A DNA stretch of 64,000 nucleotides, taken from NCBI GenBank assembly GCA_019009955.1, contig CM032230.1, positions 10,093,501 through 10,157,500 of the forward strand. The letters run 5' to 3'. The stretch's first letter is position 1. Every line of letters starts with the position of its first letter. The notes under the pieces were generated by a model, which made no database searches, was not told where the DNA came from, and was given only the letters and a program-made list of their open reading frames with translations. This document shows, one piece after another, positions 10,315-21,599 of this stretch. The translations under genes and the position numbers were made by a program. The DNA is from Riptortus pedestris (Eukaryota > Arthropoda > Insecta > Hemiptera > Alydidae).

Positions 10315-11498
10315 GTAACCTCTGTCTGTACATTGATTTTTTTCGCGAATTTTCACGATAACTTTTTGTTTCACATGTCATAGACACCATAACTGCATTT
10401 TGTTTCTTTCGTGTGCGTTTGTTTGTTTGTTGTTACCTTTTTACGCATAAACGGCTGAACCGAATTTTATGAAACTTGGTATGTATATTACTACTAATCC
10501 AACTTAGACTTTAGGCTATATTAATATCCTCTGAGACGAACAGGAGTGGGGGTTATAAGGGAACTTATAGACGAGATATACGCTAAACCTATAGCGGAAG
10601 AGAAGAATTTCATTTGGGACAAAAGACCCAACCGAAATAAATAAAACTCGGCATGTGTATGTGTGGCACCTACACTTTCATTATAATAAGCCATACAACA
10701 TTTCTAGGGATGGGCAGGAGTGGGGGTTTTAGGGGAAGCCAGAAATTAAAAATAGCGATATTTCGTTTCCTATTGGTTTTTCGGCAAATATGAACATTAC
10801 AAAAATTGTTTATTTTGTTATTTAGAGTAACTTTTGCGATATTCATTTTTGTCTTTTAACGAAATATTAACGAGATATACACTATAATCTAAAGCAGGAG
10901 TCGACTATTTTATTGGGCGATAACGATTGAACCGAACTTAAAAAAACGCGGAATGTCAATTAGCATTAATTCTTCCATAATTATAAGCTATATTAGAATG
11001 TTTAGGTTAGAACGGGAGTAGGGGTCATAAGGGAGACCTGAAATAAAAATTCGCAATATTTCATTGTCTATTTGTTTTTCGACAAACATGCACTTAACAA
11101 AAGTTGTTTACTTTATTATTTAGATTAACTTTTGTTATATAAATTTCTCCAGGAACAATGTGTGGAGCAAGTAATTTGCTTAGATATATTGATATGCTCA
11201 ACAATTCATTCAAATTTGAACTATCAGGTACTTCACCTTGAAAAATTAATTCAAATCTATGTTAACATTTTGTCTTTAATAACTGAAATCTATGCATAAT
11301 GCACAGGAGACGGGAAATATGACAATATGGTGGACAGCGATGTCTTACATAAAAAATTAATTTTATTATTAACAAATGCCAACAACGGGTATAAACACTG
11401 GGATGGGTAAATGTCAGAATAGTGTGCAAAATAAAGCCTTGCCAAAAAAACCATTCAGCCTAAAATCAATTCCCGGGCGAAGCCGGGTATCTGAGCTA

Positions 11499-11499
<1 letters not shown>
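10272..11499 (+). mobile_element. Helitron, non-autonomous, complete 3' end
   Basis: The 3' end is canonical: a hairpin CCCGG/CCGGG (11472-11487) lies 12 nt before CTAG (11496-11499), followed by T. The body contains AACGGCTGAACCGAATTTTA and GAAACTTGGTATGTATATT, plus two ~300-bp internal units with GGGGGTTTTAGGGGAAG-type blocks. A plausible 5' TC lies at 10272 inside the (TA)n, but the exact start is ambiguous there. HINE sequence flanks it on both sides, so it landed in a HINE (TA)n core. No Rep/helicase is encoded. Confidence 0.75.
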
Positions 11500-11546
<47 letters not shown>

Positions 11547-11912
11547 CTGTTAACCGATTGTTTTGTTACCAAACTAAATAAACTAATTGTTTTATAGAAA
11601 ACTAACGATTAACTTCTTAAATGACTGAGATCAAACCAGAGGGAAGAAGAGGAAGTTAGAATGAAGAATTTCAAAAATTCGAAATAACTCTTTTATTATT
11701 CGTTGGACTCACAAACTGTATAGAGCCAATCCTATTGCAAAAAATATGCACTATAAATACCAAGATTTCATTTTTTTTTCTCTATCTTAAATATTAACCG
11801 AGATGTTTACAATTAAATTTTGGTTTTCAACCTTCAATAGATACTCACTCCTAATTCATACCATCATGAACCACATCATTCCAAGCTTAAATACCAAATA
11901 TTGTTTTTAATG
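11500..11912 (+). mobile_element. HINE, right half after Helitron insertion
   Basis: The remaining (TA)n (11500-11540) leads into CTGTTAACCGATTG, the G-rich tract, CAAAAATTCGAAATAACTC and the B-type AATAGATACTCACTCCTAA. The 3' end is missing. Confidence 0.65.
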
Positions 11913-12304
11913 AATTCTAATAAAAACAATATAAAATATAGCCAACAAGAAAACAATTACGTATATATATATATACTAAACTAAAGCGACAAAAACAAAT
12001 CAAAAAGTATTTCAATATTTGGGAACACTCTTGGTTTGTTAACCCAAGTCTAGATTCAATAATTTCCTGATATTTTAAATTTAATCTAGTACTAATGACA
12101 ATTAATTGTCCCATATTATATGGTTTATTTTTTTGGCTAGTTGACACTTGCTTGGTTTGTTTCTTGAACGTTAATTATTTTTGTTTTAATTTCTCAAGTA
12201 ATAAAATAGGTCTACAACGTACTTAAGAAGATGTACATAGGTATTTTTTTTGTTATATTCTAATAGACCATGTACCAATATGAGAAAACTTCAGGTATTT
12301 AAAA
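11913..12304 (-). pseudogene. unrecognised coding-like fragment
   Basis: On the minus strand a 76-codon frame (11917-12147) includes LNLKYQEIIESRLGLTNQEC. It can be extended upstream through one stop. Its composition looks more protein-like than neighbouring frames, and it ends by reading into a short TA run. I cannot assign a family. It could be transposon debris or chance. Confidence 0.25.
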
Positions 12305-12473
12305 GGTGGACGAGTTCAATTCCCGCCTGGGCAATAAGAATTTATTTAGTGACGAACTCATTACATAGAATCCTTAGTTCTAGTCTGGCTAGAAAAGGGT
12401 GGTAACCTGTAGATAACCCATCCCAATTAGCCATAATATCAAAAGATGGACTTTAATAAATAATAATAATAAA
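12305..12473 (+). mobile_element. tRNA-derived SINE, 5' truncated
   Basis: It begins at the B-box region (GTTCAATTCCCGCC) and continues through GGGCAATAAGAATTT, CTAGAAAAGGGTGGTAAC and an (AATAAT)n tail, collinear with the 7.0-kb copy. Confidence 0.8.
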
Positions 12474-14498
12474 AGGTTGGTCTTTTCCGGGTAATACCCC
12501 CAACTCTTTTTATTATAAGAATAAAATGCATGTTTAGAAAGCAATTACATTTATTAACTATTATTTTAATGACCAAAATGTTGATTTATCGTCCAAGATA
12601 GCCACAACAAAGTTTTTGTGTTTGTTCCTATGCATCCCCATGAGTTCACTAAATAAGAATCCAATAATGATCTTTTAGTTCCAGCCTCTACTCTTTGAAT
12701 TTTCGAACCAGGTGTCTTCTTAAACGGCAACTTGCATTGTCACATCGCTATCGATAACCATTCTCTCAATTATGTAATTTCATAGTATGACCAATCCGGC
12801 ATTGTATTTACCTGTTGAGCAGGCCTTTTTCTTGAAGAAATTTATTTGTTTGGTCCATATCTTTAAAATGGCCTTATAACTTAAATAAAGGTATAGTTAA
12901 AATACAAATAGCAAATATACTCGTATGTTTTAATTTCAGTGAACCAAATATATAATTGAGTACTGATATCACTAATACTATGGTTAATGTAATCAGATGC
13001 TTATATTTTGAACGAAAAATTAGAGATGAAGGCATTAAATGAAAATGGCTTTAAAAGTATTTTTTTTCCATGTGTATAAATTAAGTATCCACCTTTACAT
13101 GATTGAGTAAATTTATCCTAAATAGAGGTTCACTCCACCTCAGATGTTGGGCATAAACAAATAAAATTTAAATAAATGACATTTGCATCTAAACCTTACA
13201 GAAACCAATTAAAGTTAAACTATGTCTAATTCTGAGATGCAGAGAAATACAGAGATTAGATATTGTTTGACAAATTGCCACTTAGTAAGCTGATTGTATA
13301 ATCAGCCATAGGAATGTAATAAGTTTTTTATTCTCCTGTGGAGCTTTATTGTTATATTGACTGAGAGGAATTATTTTAAAGCATTGTTAACGCCCAGGTG
13401 AGCAAAACACCTGCTATTGGAAACAAGTTCATAGAAATAGCTGGTTTGAGACCTTATGGTCTTTTTTTTTGCCTGAAATAAATGTCTTAAGTGTTAATAT
13501 TTTTAATTTATTTGAATGCATTTGTTGAATTTGGTGAGTATAATTGACATTTTGGTGGAAGACGTCAATTCAGGTCCTATAAAATATTTTCCGTCTTCAG
13601 CTTGCCAATCATGGATGGAATATTTAATTCTTAACAATAAAAAAATAAATGTATAAAAATACTTCTCAAAACATTAAACACATTTAATACTAATCTACTT
13701 ACTAGTGAAATTAGTATATTATTTACCTGAAACTAGGGAAGACAGAGCTAGGACTGAGGGTGAGAGTTGGAGTGAGAGGGTGGGTAGGCGTGGCCAGTCC
13801 TCTACTCCTATTGGCTGGCACTAGATATCTAAGCCCCGCCCCCTCGCTCGATAGCTAGGGGTGGAATAGGCCTCCTCTTCAGCACCTACTTACAACCCTG
13901 ATTAACCATCACCGGATAAACAGCACATCTATAATTACACCATTAATTACTAAGACGAGATACTATCTGCAGCCGTTTTTAATTATGAAATATTTTTAAA
14001 AATGAATTAAGTTGTGAGCCAAATGGTTCGGGAAAGGGTTGTTTTGGATTCTTTGGGTAACATGGGAGAAATTCTTTTTTTTTTTTTTTTTTTTTTTTAG
14101 AAAAATCGGTAGAAAGAAAATAAAATCACCATGTAAATGTATTCTATCTTGCAGTGATTTATACAAACAAATACACCTACGGTATATTCGATGAGTAACT
14201 CATTTATATATAATTAAATATATTGCAGTTAAACCTACACTGACTGACGCCATTAATTACAGATACCACAGGATCAACTACATAGAAATTACATCAACTA
14301 CAGGCAAAAGGGAGTCTACATACATCAAAATTATTCTCCAACATTTAAGAACTATACACTTGTATTCCAAAGTCTAAACAAGTGATATATTTTTAATTTA
14401 ACTTTTATTTTTTGATCGTTTTGAATGTAAGTATAATTTTTGGCTTAAATTTTAAATTAGTATTAGTTATTTTTTATCTTAGATCGTTGTTAATATTT
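12474..14498. other. 2-kb low-copy stretch
   Basis: This is the longest part of the window without a recognised repeat. It has no credible ORF. It holds a GC-rich patch at 13740-13880 and a T-run of about 22 at 14078-14098. The rest is AT-rich and featureless to my reading. Confidence 0.5.
13795..13880. promoter_or_regulatory. GC-box/CCAAT-containing patch
   Basis: An inverted CCAAT box (ATTGG, 13810-13814) lies 20 bp before CCCCGCCCCC (13834-13843), in a locally GC-rich, CpG-containing patch surrounded by AT-rich DNA. No TATA box or downstream ORF is visible, so it may be a TATA-less promoter, an enhancer or neither. Confidence 0.25.
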
Positions 14499-14986
14499 GC
14501 AGATTTCCCTCAAGGGAAATCAGCTATTTAGGTCGTACTCATACGCGAATTTCGAAAAAAAGAAAGATCAAGTTCTTTAATGGCAGAAATCTGACCAGTG
14601 GGAGGGGCTGTTAGAAGGGGAATTTTCGAAAATTCAAAACATCTCCGTTACATTAAGTCGGATCAAAAACGTTTATAGAACCAATCTTATTGCAAATTAA
14701 ATTTACTACAAATATTTGTATGTGCATTTATTCTTTATCTTAAATATTAACCGAGATATTTTTATTAAGTATGGGCGGATAACGGACGAGATGAGATCGG
14801 CTGGTGTTCTTTTCTATTTGTGAGTTTCCGTCGAATGCTAGGTCGGCCGTTTCCGTAACTGTTCGGGTCTCATAAAATTGGTTTAGAAACTCGTTGCTAC
14901 TACTGTTACTAGTATGCAGATTTCTCTATTGTAAAACTCCAGCTGGGAAATCTGCTTAGTTTACGCAGCCCCTGTATGACGGACTT
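14499..14986 (+). mobile_element. HINE copy, C type, core deleted
   Basis: Both ends are present: GCAGATTTCCCTCAAGGG at the 5' side and GGGAAATCTGCTTAGTTTAC with GACGGACTT at the 3' side. The microsatellite core and its flanks are deleted. The C-type segment (GGCGGATAACGGACGAG, GGTCGGCCGTTTCCG) is intact. Confidence 0.8.
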
Positions 14987-15044
14987 TAATTTCTTCCCTA
15001 GTATATTAAATTGGTAATATTTTTAATTAATAAATTTATTTTTT

Positions 15045-15105
15045 TATTATTATTTATTAACGTTCACTTTTTGCTACGATGGTTAATTGGGACCGATTAC
15101 CTAAT
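15045..15105 (-). mobile_element. SINE tail fragment
   Basis: The complement reads CCCAATTAACCATCGTAGC, AAAAAGTGAACGTTAATAAA, matching the 3' tail of the SINE. The tRNA-like head is missing. Confidence 0.6.
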
Positions 15106-15890
15106 TTCATTTATTTTAACCTCATATTATTTGTTTGGTAATAATTTTTATACATTGTTTCGTTTACTATTTTTATGTTTGGTAGATCTTTGCTGTTTTC
15201 TATTTCTTGTGTTCTGTTGTTCTTTCCAGATTTCTATTTCTGTATTTAATTGTTCTCTGATGTTTTATAATTCTGTTATATTATTTGTTTTCTATTTTTT
15301 AAATTTGTGATATTACTTTTTTTATCTTTTTCCGACAAATATTCCTTGTGGGAAGCTCCATAAATATAATAAATTTCAGTAGAAGGAAATATCTTATAAT
15401 TTCTCTTGAAATAAATAAATACTAAACCGCAGTGCATAGGTGTCGACATGGGTTACACCAAAGCATCCATTGAAGAAGAAAAACACGTTATTAAACAATT
15501 AAGTGTGGCTACTGAGAGATGGTGAAATCCTGTCTACACAGCTAAATCGTCAATCATGTGACATTAAAAAAACAAAAGTAAACCTGTTGGTGACGATTAA
15601 ACGTTAGTATAAAATAAAAATAACAAGTTTGCAACAAGAATTAAGCAACACATAATAAAAATATTAAAAAATATAAAGACAAGAAACATAACAAAATTCC
15701 AAATTATGGGGGTGTCATACAATATGGCTAGAACCAATTAAATGCCCCAATTACTCTATAAAACTGATATTTCTATTGGGTTTTCCACAATTTTCTGTTT
15801 AATATATTTAAACAATAGAGTTCTTATTTATTGTTTCTTATTGTGCTGCAAAGGCTAAAAGAGACGGGATATCAATTAGTTATGCCCTTT
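15106..15890. other. T-rich then AT-rich spacer
   Basis: 15106-15310 is strongly T-biased. Its 99-codon plus-strand frame is a hydrophobic low-complexity artefact. 15311-15890 has a short coding-looking piece near 15450-15520 (SIEEEKHVIKQLSVATERW) that stops quickly. No gene is supported. Confidence 0.35.
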
Positions 15891-16006
15891 TAGCACATTT
15901 CCCTTCAGGGAAATCAGCTATTGAGGTCGGACTCATGACGCAACTTTTGAAACTTTTCTTCAAATGTCCATCGATCCAACCTAGTTGACGAAAATGAGGT
16001 CCATTC

Positions 16007-16082
<76 letters not shown>

Positions 16083-16814
16083 TGTGCCTGTTACGGCCCT
16101 AGGGGTCGTAATAATTGTTTTATCGTCACCAAACTCAATATTATATTGTGTTATGTACAAAGAAAGATCAAGTTCTTAATGGCTGAAATTGGAAAATTGA
16201 GAGGAGAGGTTTAGAGAGGGATTTTTTAAAATTCAAAATATCTCCGTTACTGCACGTTGGATCGAAAAAGTGTACGGAATTAGTCTTATTTCGAATTAAA
16301 TGATCTATTAATATTGTTATACACATTTATTCTCCATCTTTAATATGAACTGAGGTAGTTGCATTCTTCAGTTTTACGCCTTCAGCGAACCCCTTCTTCT
16401 TATGTTGCATACACATTATTCTGCTGTATAATAAACAACATTATTCGAAGCTAAAATGCTAAATATTGTTTTCAAGAGACATTTATTATACGACATACAC
16501 GCAAATATGTTCTGGTGACCCCCACCCCCACCCCGTCTTACGTTATTGGACCACTAAAAATTGGTTGACTGCGATGCAAATTATTATTCTTCATTATAAT
16601 TTATAGCACTAGCCATACGAAATAGTTTTCAATAAAATTAATATGCTATATTCAGATATATTTCATTAATTGTTCTTCTTTCCGGTCTATAATCTATCTA
16701 TTCAGGACTGCACAGATGTTGCTGCCCAGTTTTGTTTTACAATTCAGACGCTTTCTGTTGTAGAGCATATTATTAACTTAAAATTGACTGAAAGAATTCT
16801 CTTATACGACGTTT
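15891..16814 (+). mobile_element. HINE copy, A type, 3' end missing
   Basis: The 5' tip TAGCACATTTCCCTTCAGGG, a compound (TA)n(GT)n core (16014-16080) and the A-type body ending near TTTCCGGTCTATAATC are present. It is cut off by the 5' end of the next HINE, giving a head-to-tail pair. Confidence 0.8.
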
Positions 16815-17505
16815 TAGCAGATTCTCTTAAGGAAATCAGCTATTGAAGTCGTACACATGACGCGATTTTCGAAACTTTCTCAATTATGCTAAGTCGATCC
16901 CCTACCTAGGAGATGACGAAAATGAGTCCCCTAGGACATGACGAAACGGCTGAAATCGGACCAATGGGATGGAGGGTTTAGGTGGGGATTTTGAATATTC
17001 GAAATAACACATCCGTTACAGGCTACGTCGATCGAGAAAACATTGAATAGAACCAATCTATTGGCAAAATAAAATTACAATAAATAAATATAACGTACAA
17101 TTATTCTCTATCTTGAAATATTAACCGAGATATTTGCATTTTTATTTAGGCTGTGGCGGCTATCGTCGGAGTTTCCCAGAATTAGTTCGGCCGTTCCGTA
17201 ACTGTTCTGCACTGGTGTAACCAATCTTTCTCCGCTCTGTGCCTTCTAACCTATTACTTTGTGAATGATATGCAAATATCGTTTCTATTGATGGCCCCCC
17301 CCCATATTCCAAGATGGTGTTGTGTTACCGATGTAGATTTCTCTATGTAAACTTCACGTGGAAAATCTTCTAAGTTTTACGCAGCCCCTGCGTGACAGAC
17401 ATTTATTTTTTTACTTATTCGCGTAACAGTCACGGTGGTGTTACGAGTATGTAGATTTATCTGTTGTAAATCTGCTTAGTTTACGTAGCCCCTGCGTGAC
17501 AGACT
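16815..17505 (+). mobile_element. HINE copy, C type, with two 3' ends
   Basis: It starts with TAGCAGATTCTCTTAAGG directly after the previous copy. The core is deleted. A full 3' end occurs at about 17399 (CCCCTGCGTGACAGAC) and a second one follows at 17505 after ~105 bp. Duplicate 3' termini suggest end bypass or a nested insertion. Confidence 0.75.
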
Positions 17506-17506
17506 T

Positions 17507-17650
17507 TTCTAGCCAGGTTAGGATTGATGAGTTCCTCACTAAAGAAATTCTTATTGCCCCGGTAAGAATCGAACTCACGATTCTAGATTAACCGAGATAG
17601 ATTAAGGCAAATGCCTTAATTGTCATGGCTAACCAGAGCCACCTTAACAA
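17507..17650 (-). mobile_element. tRNA-derived SINE, head portion
   Basis: The complement contains the tRNA-like head with GTTCGATTCTTACC at the B-box site, then GGGCAATAAGAATTTC and the body up to TAGCCAGG-type sequence. The tail is lost at the junction with the HINE 3' end. Confidence 0.7.
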
Positions 17651-18670
17651 TATTGGCATTTGGAAGGAATTATACGCAGTTTTTCAATAGCAAATAATAA
17701 CCAGAAGTACACAGGTGTTGGGGGTTTCTCACTCATCTTGTAGAGCATATAAATATTTTAAATTTAAAGCATCCCTTTATAAGATCAAAGCAATAGGAGA
17801 GGGACATCAACTTCATGAATAGACATGTTCGGCTCCCAATTATACTCCAGTTTAAATAGTCGATAAAACACATACTGACAGACTGCATCCAACGAGAAAT
17901 CCTTCACATACCCCACGATATGACATAACTATTAACTGACAGCAGCTAATATATTCCACAAATACTAACATATCTAAAACACATCAACATTTACAAAAAC
18001 ATATAATACAAAATAGAATAGGTCTACAGCATACCTAAAAAGATTTAATAGGGTTAACTTTTATTATATTCTTTGGACAAAGCACGGATATGAGAAAGAA
18101 TCTTTAATGAAATATTTTCCATATTATAAAAGTACAAAAAAAGGTAAGCACATGAAGGAAAAAATATATCATCCTAATAATGCAAATCACCATATGGGGT
18201 ACAAAACTAAATAAATAAAATAAAAAAAATAAATGAAAAATAATATAAATGTACTACATATAGGAATAACATAATTTCTTTTATTAAAACCATTTTAAAT
18301 TATTGTCCTTATTACTAGTCTAATGTTTATTTATGTTTGTGTATGTCTTATGTTTATTAATTGACTTTATTATTTAAGACAATTAATAAACTACTATTTA
18401 ATGATTATTTGTTGTATTTAATTTTTTATTTGTTGTTTTAGGTTTTGTTATTTTTCTATAATTTTGTTTTCATTTTACATTGTGATACTTTGAGCCAAAT
18501 CACCAAGATGCGGGTGCTCCTGTATAAATAAATAAAATGAAAATAGCCGGTACGGTTCCTAAAATATGAGGTTGTCATTTTACTGTACCCAATGAGCAAT
18601 TTTTGCCACAAACCACTGACCTCTTCTCGTTTATTTGTTGTGTATATTGGGGTAAGAATTGGGGCTGTTT
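17651..18670. other. AT-rich spacer, possible LINE tail
   Basis: Mostly unique A- or T-rich sequence. At 18480-18540, GATGCGGGTGCTCCTGTATA, AATAAATAAA looks like the 3' end of a LINE with an (AAAT)n-type tail. No upstream ORF supports it. Confidence 0.3.
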
Positions 18671-18765
18671 TAGCAGATTTCCATTAAGGGAAATCTGCTA
18701 TTGGAATATGACTCATGACTCGATTATTTCTACTCTCCATCGACTCCACCAAGGAGATGAAATAA
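18671..18765 (+). mobile_element. HINE 5' end fragment
   Basis: TAGCAGATTTCCATTAAGGG through CCATCGACTCCACCAAGG ends abruptly at the 3' end of an opposite-strand HINE. Confidence 0.7.
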
Positions 18766-18772
18766 CTTCCGT

Positions 18773-19592
18773 CACGCAGGGGCTGCGTAAACTTTACACA
18801 TTTCCGGCGATGGTATTACACACTTTTTATTTTATTTTATATATGTTTACCACAACACCTTCTGTATAAAAAAAAAGAAATTGGGAGGGGGAGGGGTGGC
18901 ACTTAAGGCTGAAAATAAGAAAGTCCGAATAACGTGCTTAAAATTCGAGTTACAAGAACATTTATAAAAAAAAAACTGTAGACCATTAATTGCTTAATAA
19001 GATTGGTTCTACAACATTTTACAATCCGGCTCATTACAACAAAGATATTTTAAATTTTGGAATACATCTCCTCTAAACCCACACTATTCCAGCTCCAAAT
19101 TCAGCCAATAACAAAAATGATCTTTAATGTTAACTGAAACGGTTAAATATCGAGTACGGTATACATCATCAAATAAACAGTTTCGAGACTAGAACGTAAA
19201 AACTTAATTGGTGACGTCATTACACAACGAATTTGCATTTATGTCACAAAGTAAAAGTTCGATAAAAACCATATTCGGTAGTTAACCTTGGAATGAAGTA
19301 ATTCATAATATAACAGCTTATTTTTAATATGAGTGGCAGTGGGAGTTTACAGAGAGCCATAGACTAAAATATGGTAATGTCACGGATAATATTCAATAGA
19401 GTAAAAACATGTGCATAACAACATTTAAAGAACGTTAAAATTGCAATAAGATTGGTTCTACGATTTATTGAATAGTTCTAAGATATTCTGAAATTTCGAA
19501 ATTCCCCTCTCTAACCCCTCCGACTAATCCGATTTAAGCCTTTAACGAACTACAGTTTTCCATGAAATACTTATATATTGAGTTTGTTAACT

Positions 19593-19638
<46 letters not shown>

Positions 19639-19655
19639 AAACGGACTTCATTTCG
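18773..19655 (-). mobile_element. HINE copy, composite B body
   Basis: The minus-strand 3' terminus (ACTTCCGTCACGCAGGGGCT complement) is at 18774. Two successive body blocks follow, each with GGTTCTA and CTCTAAACCC-like landmarks, and then a (TA)n core at 19596-19633. The 5' tip is lost. A 10-bp stem (ATATTGAGTT/AACTCAATAT) borders the TA tract. Confidence 0.65.
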
Positions 19656-19760
19656 GAGTTTTACTTGGAAATAAAGAGTATATAGAAGAAGAGATCAACA
19701 GGATTCTATACAAGCACTTGGAAAACTGCTTAGTTTACGTAACCCCTACTTGACGGACTT
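19656..19760 (+). mobile_element. HINE 3' end fragment
   Basis: GAGTTTTACTTGGAAATAAA leads to ACTGCTTAGTTTACGTAACC and TTGACGGACTT. The block matches the sequence before the 3' end at 45.7 kb. Confidence 0.65.
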
Positions 19761-20380
19761 TCTTAGTTGTCTAAGGATGTTATCAGTTCGTTACCTATAT
19801 TATTGGCAGTCTTGATGCTTTACTCTGGAAAATATTTTTATTTTAATATTCTTCATAATAACGAAGACATTAAGTCCTAAATAATCACGCCATCAAACGT
19901 TATATTAGCATGTACCTCTCACGAATGTTCTAAGAAAACAATGTTTGGTATTGAAACTCCAAATAAAGTGATCAAGATAAGTCAGCTTATTGTTAATACG
20001 CCACGAGTAGGAGTGGGGTTTGCATAAACCTAAAAACTAAAAAATACAAATATCATGGTTAATATTAATGATAGCAAAAGTATGTACCTAGGAACATTGA
20101 TAGGCAATTAAATTAGCAATAAGATTAGATTTATAGACTTTCTAATTGGGCATATAATAATGGAGATATTTTGAATTATCAAATTTCCTACCCTCTAATC
20201 TCCCCATCCCCCAGGTTTTATTTCAACCTTTAACAAACTTGATCTTTTGTTTTTAAATAATACGCATATAAATTGTGTTTGGTAACAATAAAAAAACGTA
20301 GCGGCCGCTACATTTGAGGAAATGTTTCGAATTTCGGGTCATGGGTACAACCCTGACACATGATTTCCTGGTAACATACT
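19761..20380 (-). mobile_element. diverged HINE, B type
   Basis: From about 19850 the complement shows B-type landmarks (CACGAGTAGGAGTGGGGTTT read on the plus strand) and the GATCTTTTG segment. It ends in 5'-segment remnants near 20340. A 14-bp perfect palindrome GTAGCGGCCGCTAC at 20298-20311 marks a junction where the core was lost. Confidence 0.55.
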
Positions 20381-20395
20381 AGTACAGTATACTAG

Positions 20396-20439
<44 letters not shown>

Positions 20440-20564
20440 GACGTCATTTTCGACCTCTCCCAGGGACCGATGTAGGACGATCTTATGGGACATCTACTAA
20501 AAGTCCGCCACTCATGGACTGCGTAAATAAACAAATTTTCCATGTGCAGGAACAGTATAGAGTT

Positions 20565-20592
<28 letters not shown>
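20381..20592 (-). mobile_element. rearranged HINE pieces and two (TA)n tracts
   Basis: A 10-bp stem (CATACTAGTA/TACTAGTATG) precedes (TA)n at 20399-20435, then HINE 5'-type sequence, a minus-strand 3' end (AAAAGTCCGCCACTCATGG, from 20494) and a second (TA)n at 20561-20592. Confidence 0.5.
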
Positions 20593-20596
<4 letters not shown>

Positions 20597-21599
20597 CCAA
20601 CCTGAATGGCTGATATTCTGGCTGAAAGGAATTCTGCAATATTGAACTGACATACACTTAATGGTTTACTACTGACCCAAGACATGCAAAGACAGTCAGA
20701 GAATCACCTTCCCGTAGGACCTATTAGTCCCAATATTGCGTATACAAGCATTTCAATTTTTCTAAAAAAGTAGCAAATAATATTCTAAACTTGTGAGTTT
20801 TCCATCTTCAATGAAACAGACGAAAAAACATTAGTTCTCAACCTTTCAAGAGGCCTCGCATGGTGCTGCTATCTATGTGTCAGTCCCGGGAACTACACAG
20901 CTCCAGCGGTTAGCAGAGAACAAAAGCAATAGAAGAAAAAAAAGAGACAGCAGTCAGTCTACTTTTCTTGAGAGAGCACATTCGTCCATAAAAGCAGTAT
21001 ATTTCTATTGTTAATATGCCTCAAAAACATGGCTAATTAACTAGCTTTCAAGCCAGGGTGGCTGGCAAGGGAGAAGATAAGGATGGAGAGAGAAATGGAA
21101 GAAATAAGGAGAAAAAGGGAATGAATAACCATTAGGAGGAAAACTACACACAAGAAAGCCAGGCAGAATAACCCAACATATCTTCAGCATCATCACCATT
21201 AAATATTGTAACCTTCAATCAATATTTTCATTGTATATTATATGTATTATGTAGTAACAGTTTCAATAGACTCTTTTGTTTATCACATATAACCACATTT
21301 ATACTGTCCACCCTCATAAAAACCAGCACTTGCAAAAGCTCCCCAGTCAGAGGGTAATATTCATTTCCAAATGAACAACCCCATCGCAATAGAGTGCCAG
21401 TAATCGAAAATATAATATTACAACAAATGTAATATACATTTTATATTCTTTATCTTGATCGTTTATTTTATAATCATTTTATCTCAAAATGTTTTGCAAC
21501 ATTCACATATAATAAACACAATGGGCATCTATGTACAGGAAATACATTAAAAATAATTTTACGAACCAACAAAACACGTTGCTAGTATGGAATTTTGAA
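20593..21599. other. low-copy spacer
   Basis: No recognised repeat is present apart from a purine-rich run at 21068-21125. There is no credible ORF, and I see nothing that indicates a gene. Confidence 0.4.

Noticed and set aside
10129..10390. Overlapping frames of alternating Tyr-Ile on both strands
   Set aside because: Translation of (TA)n; the same applies to frames at 20.4-20.6, 42.9, 50.9 and 61.2 kb.
13440..13480. T-run as a Pol III terminator
   Set aside because: No upstream A/B box or RNA gene is visible.
15011..15310. 99-codon hydrophobic frame like a membrane protein
   Set aside because: T-rich strand bias gives Phe/Leu/Ile codons; a SINE tail lies in it on the other strand.
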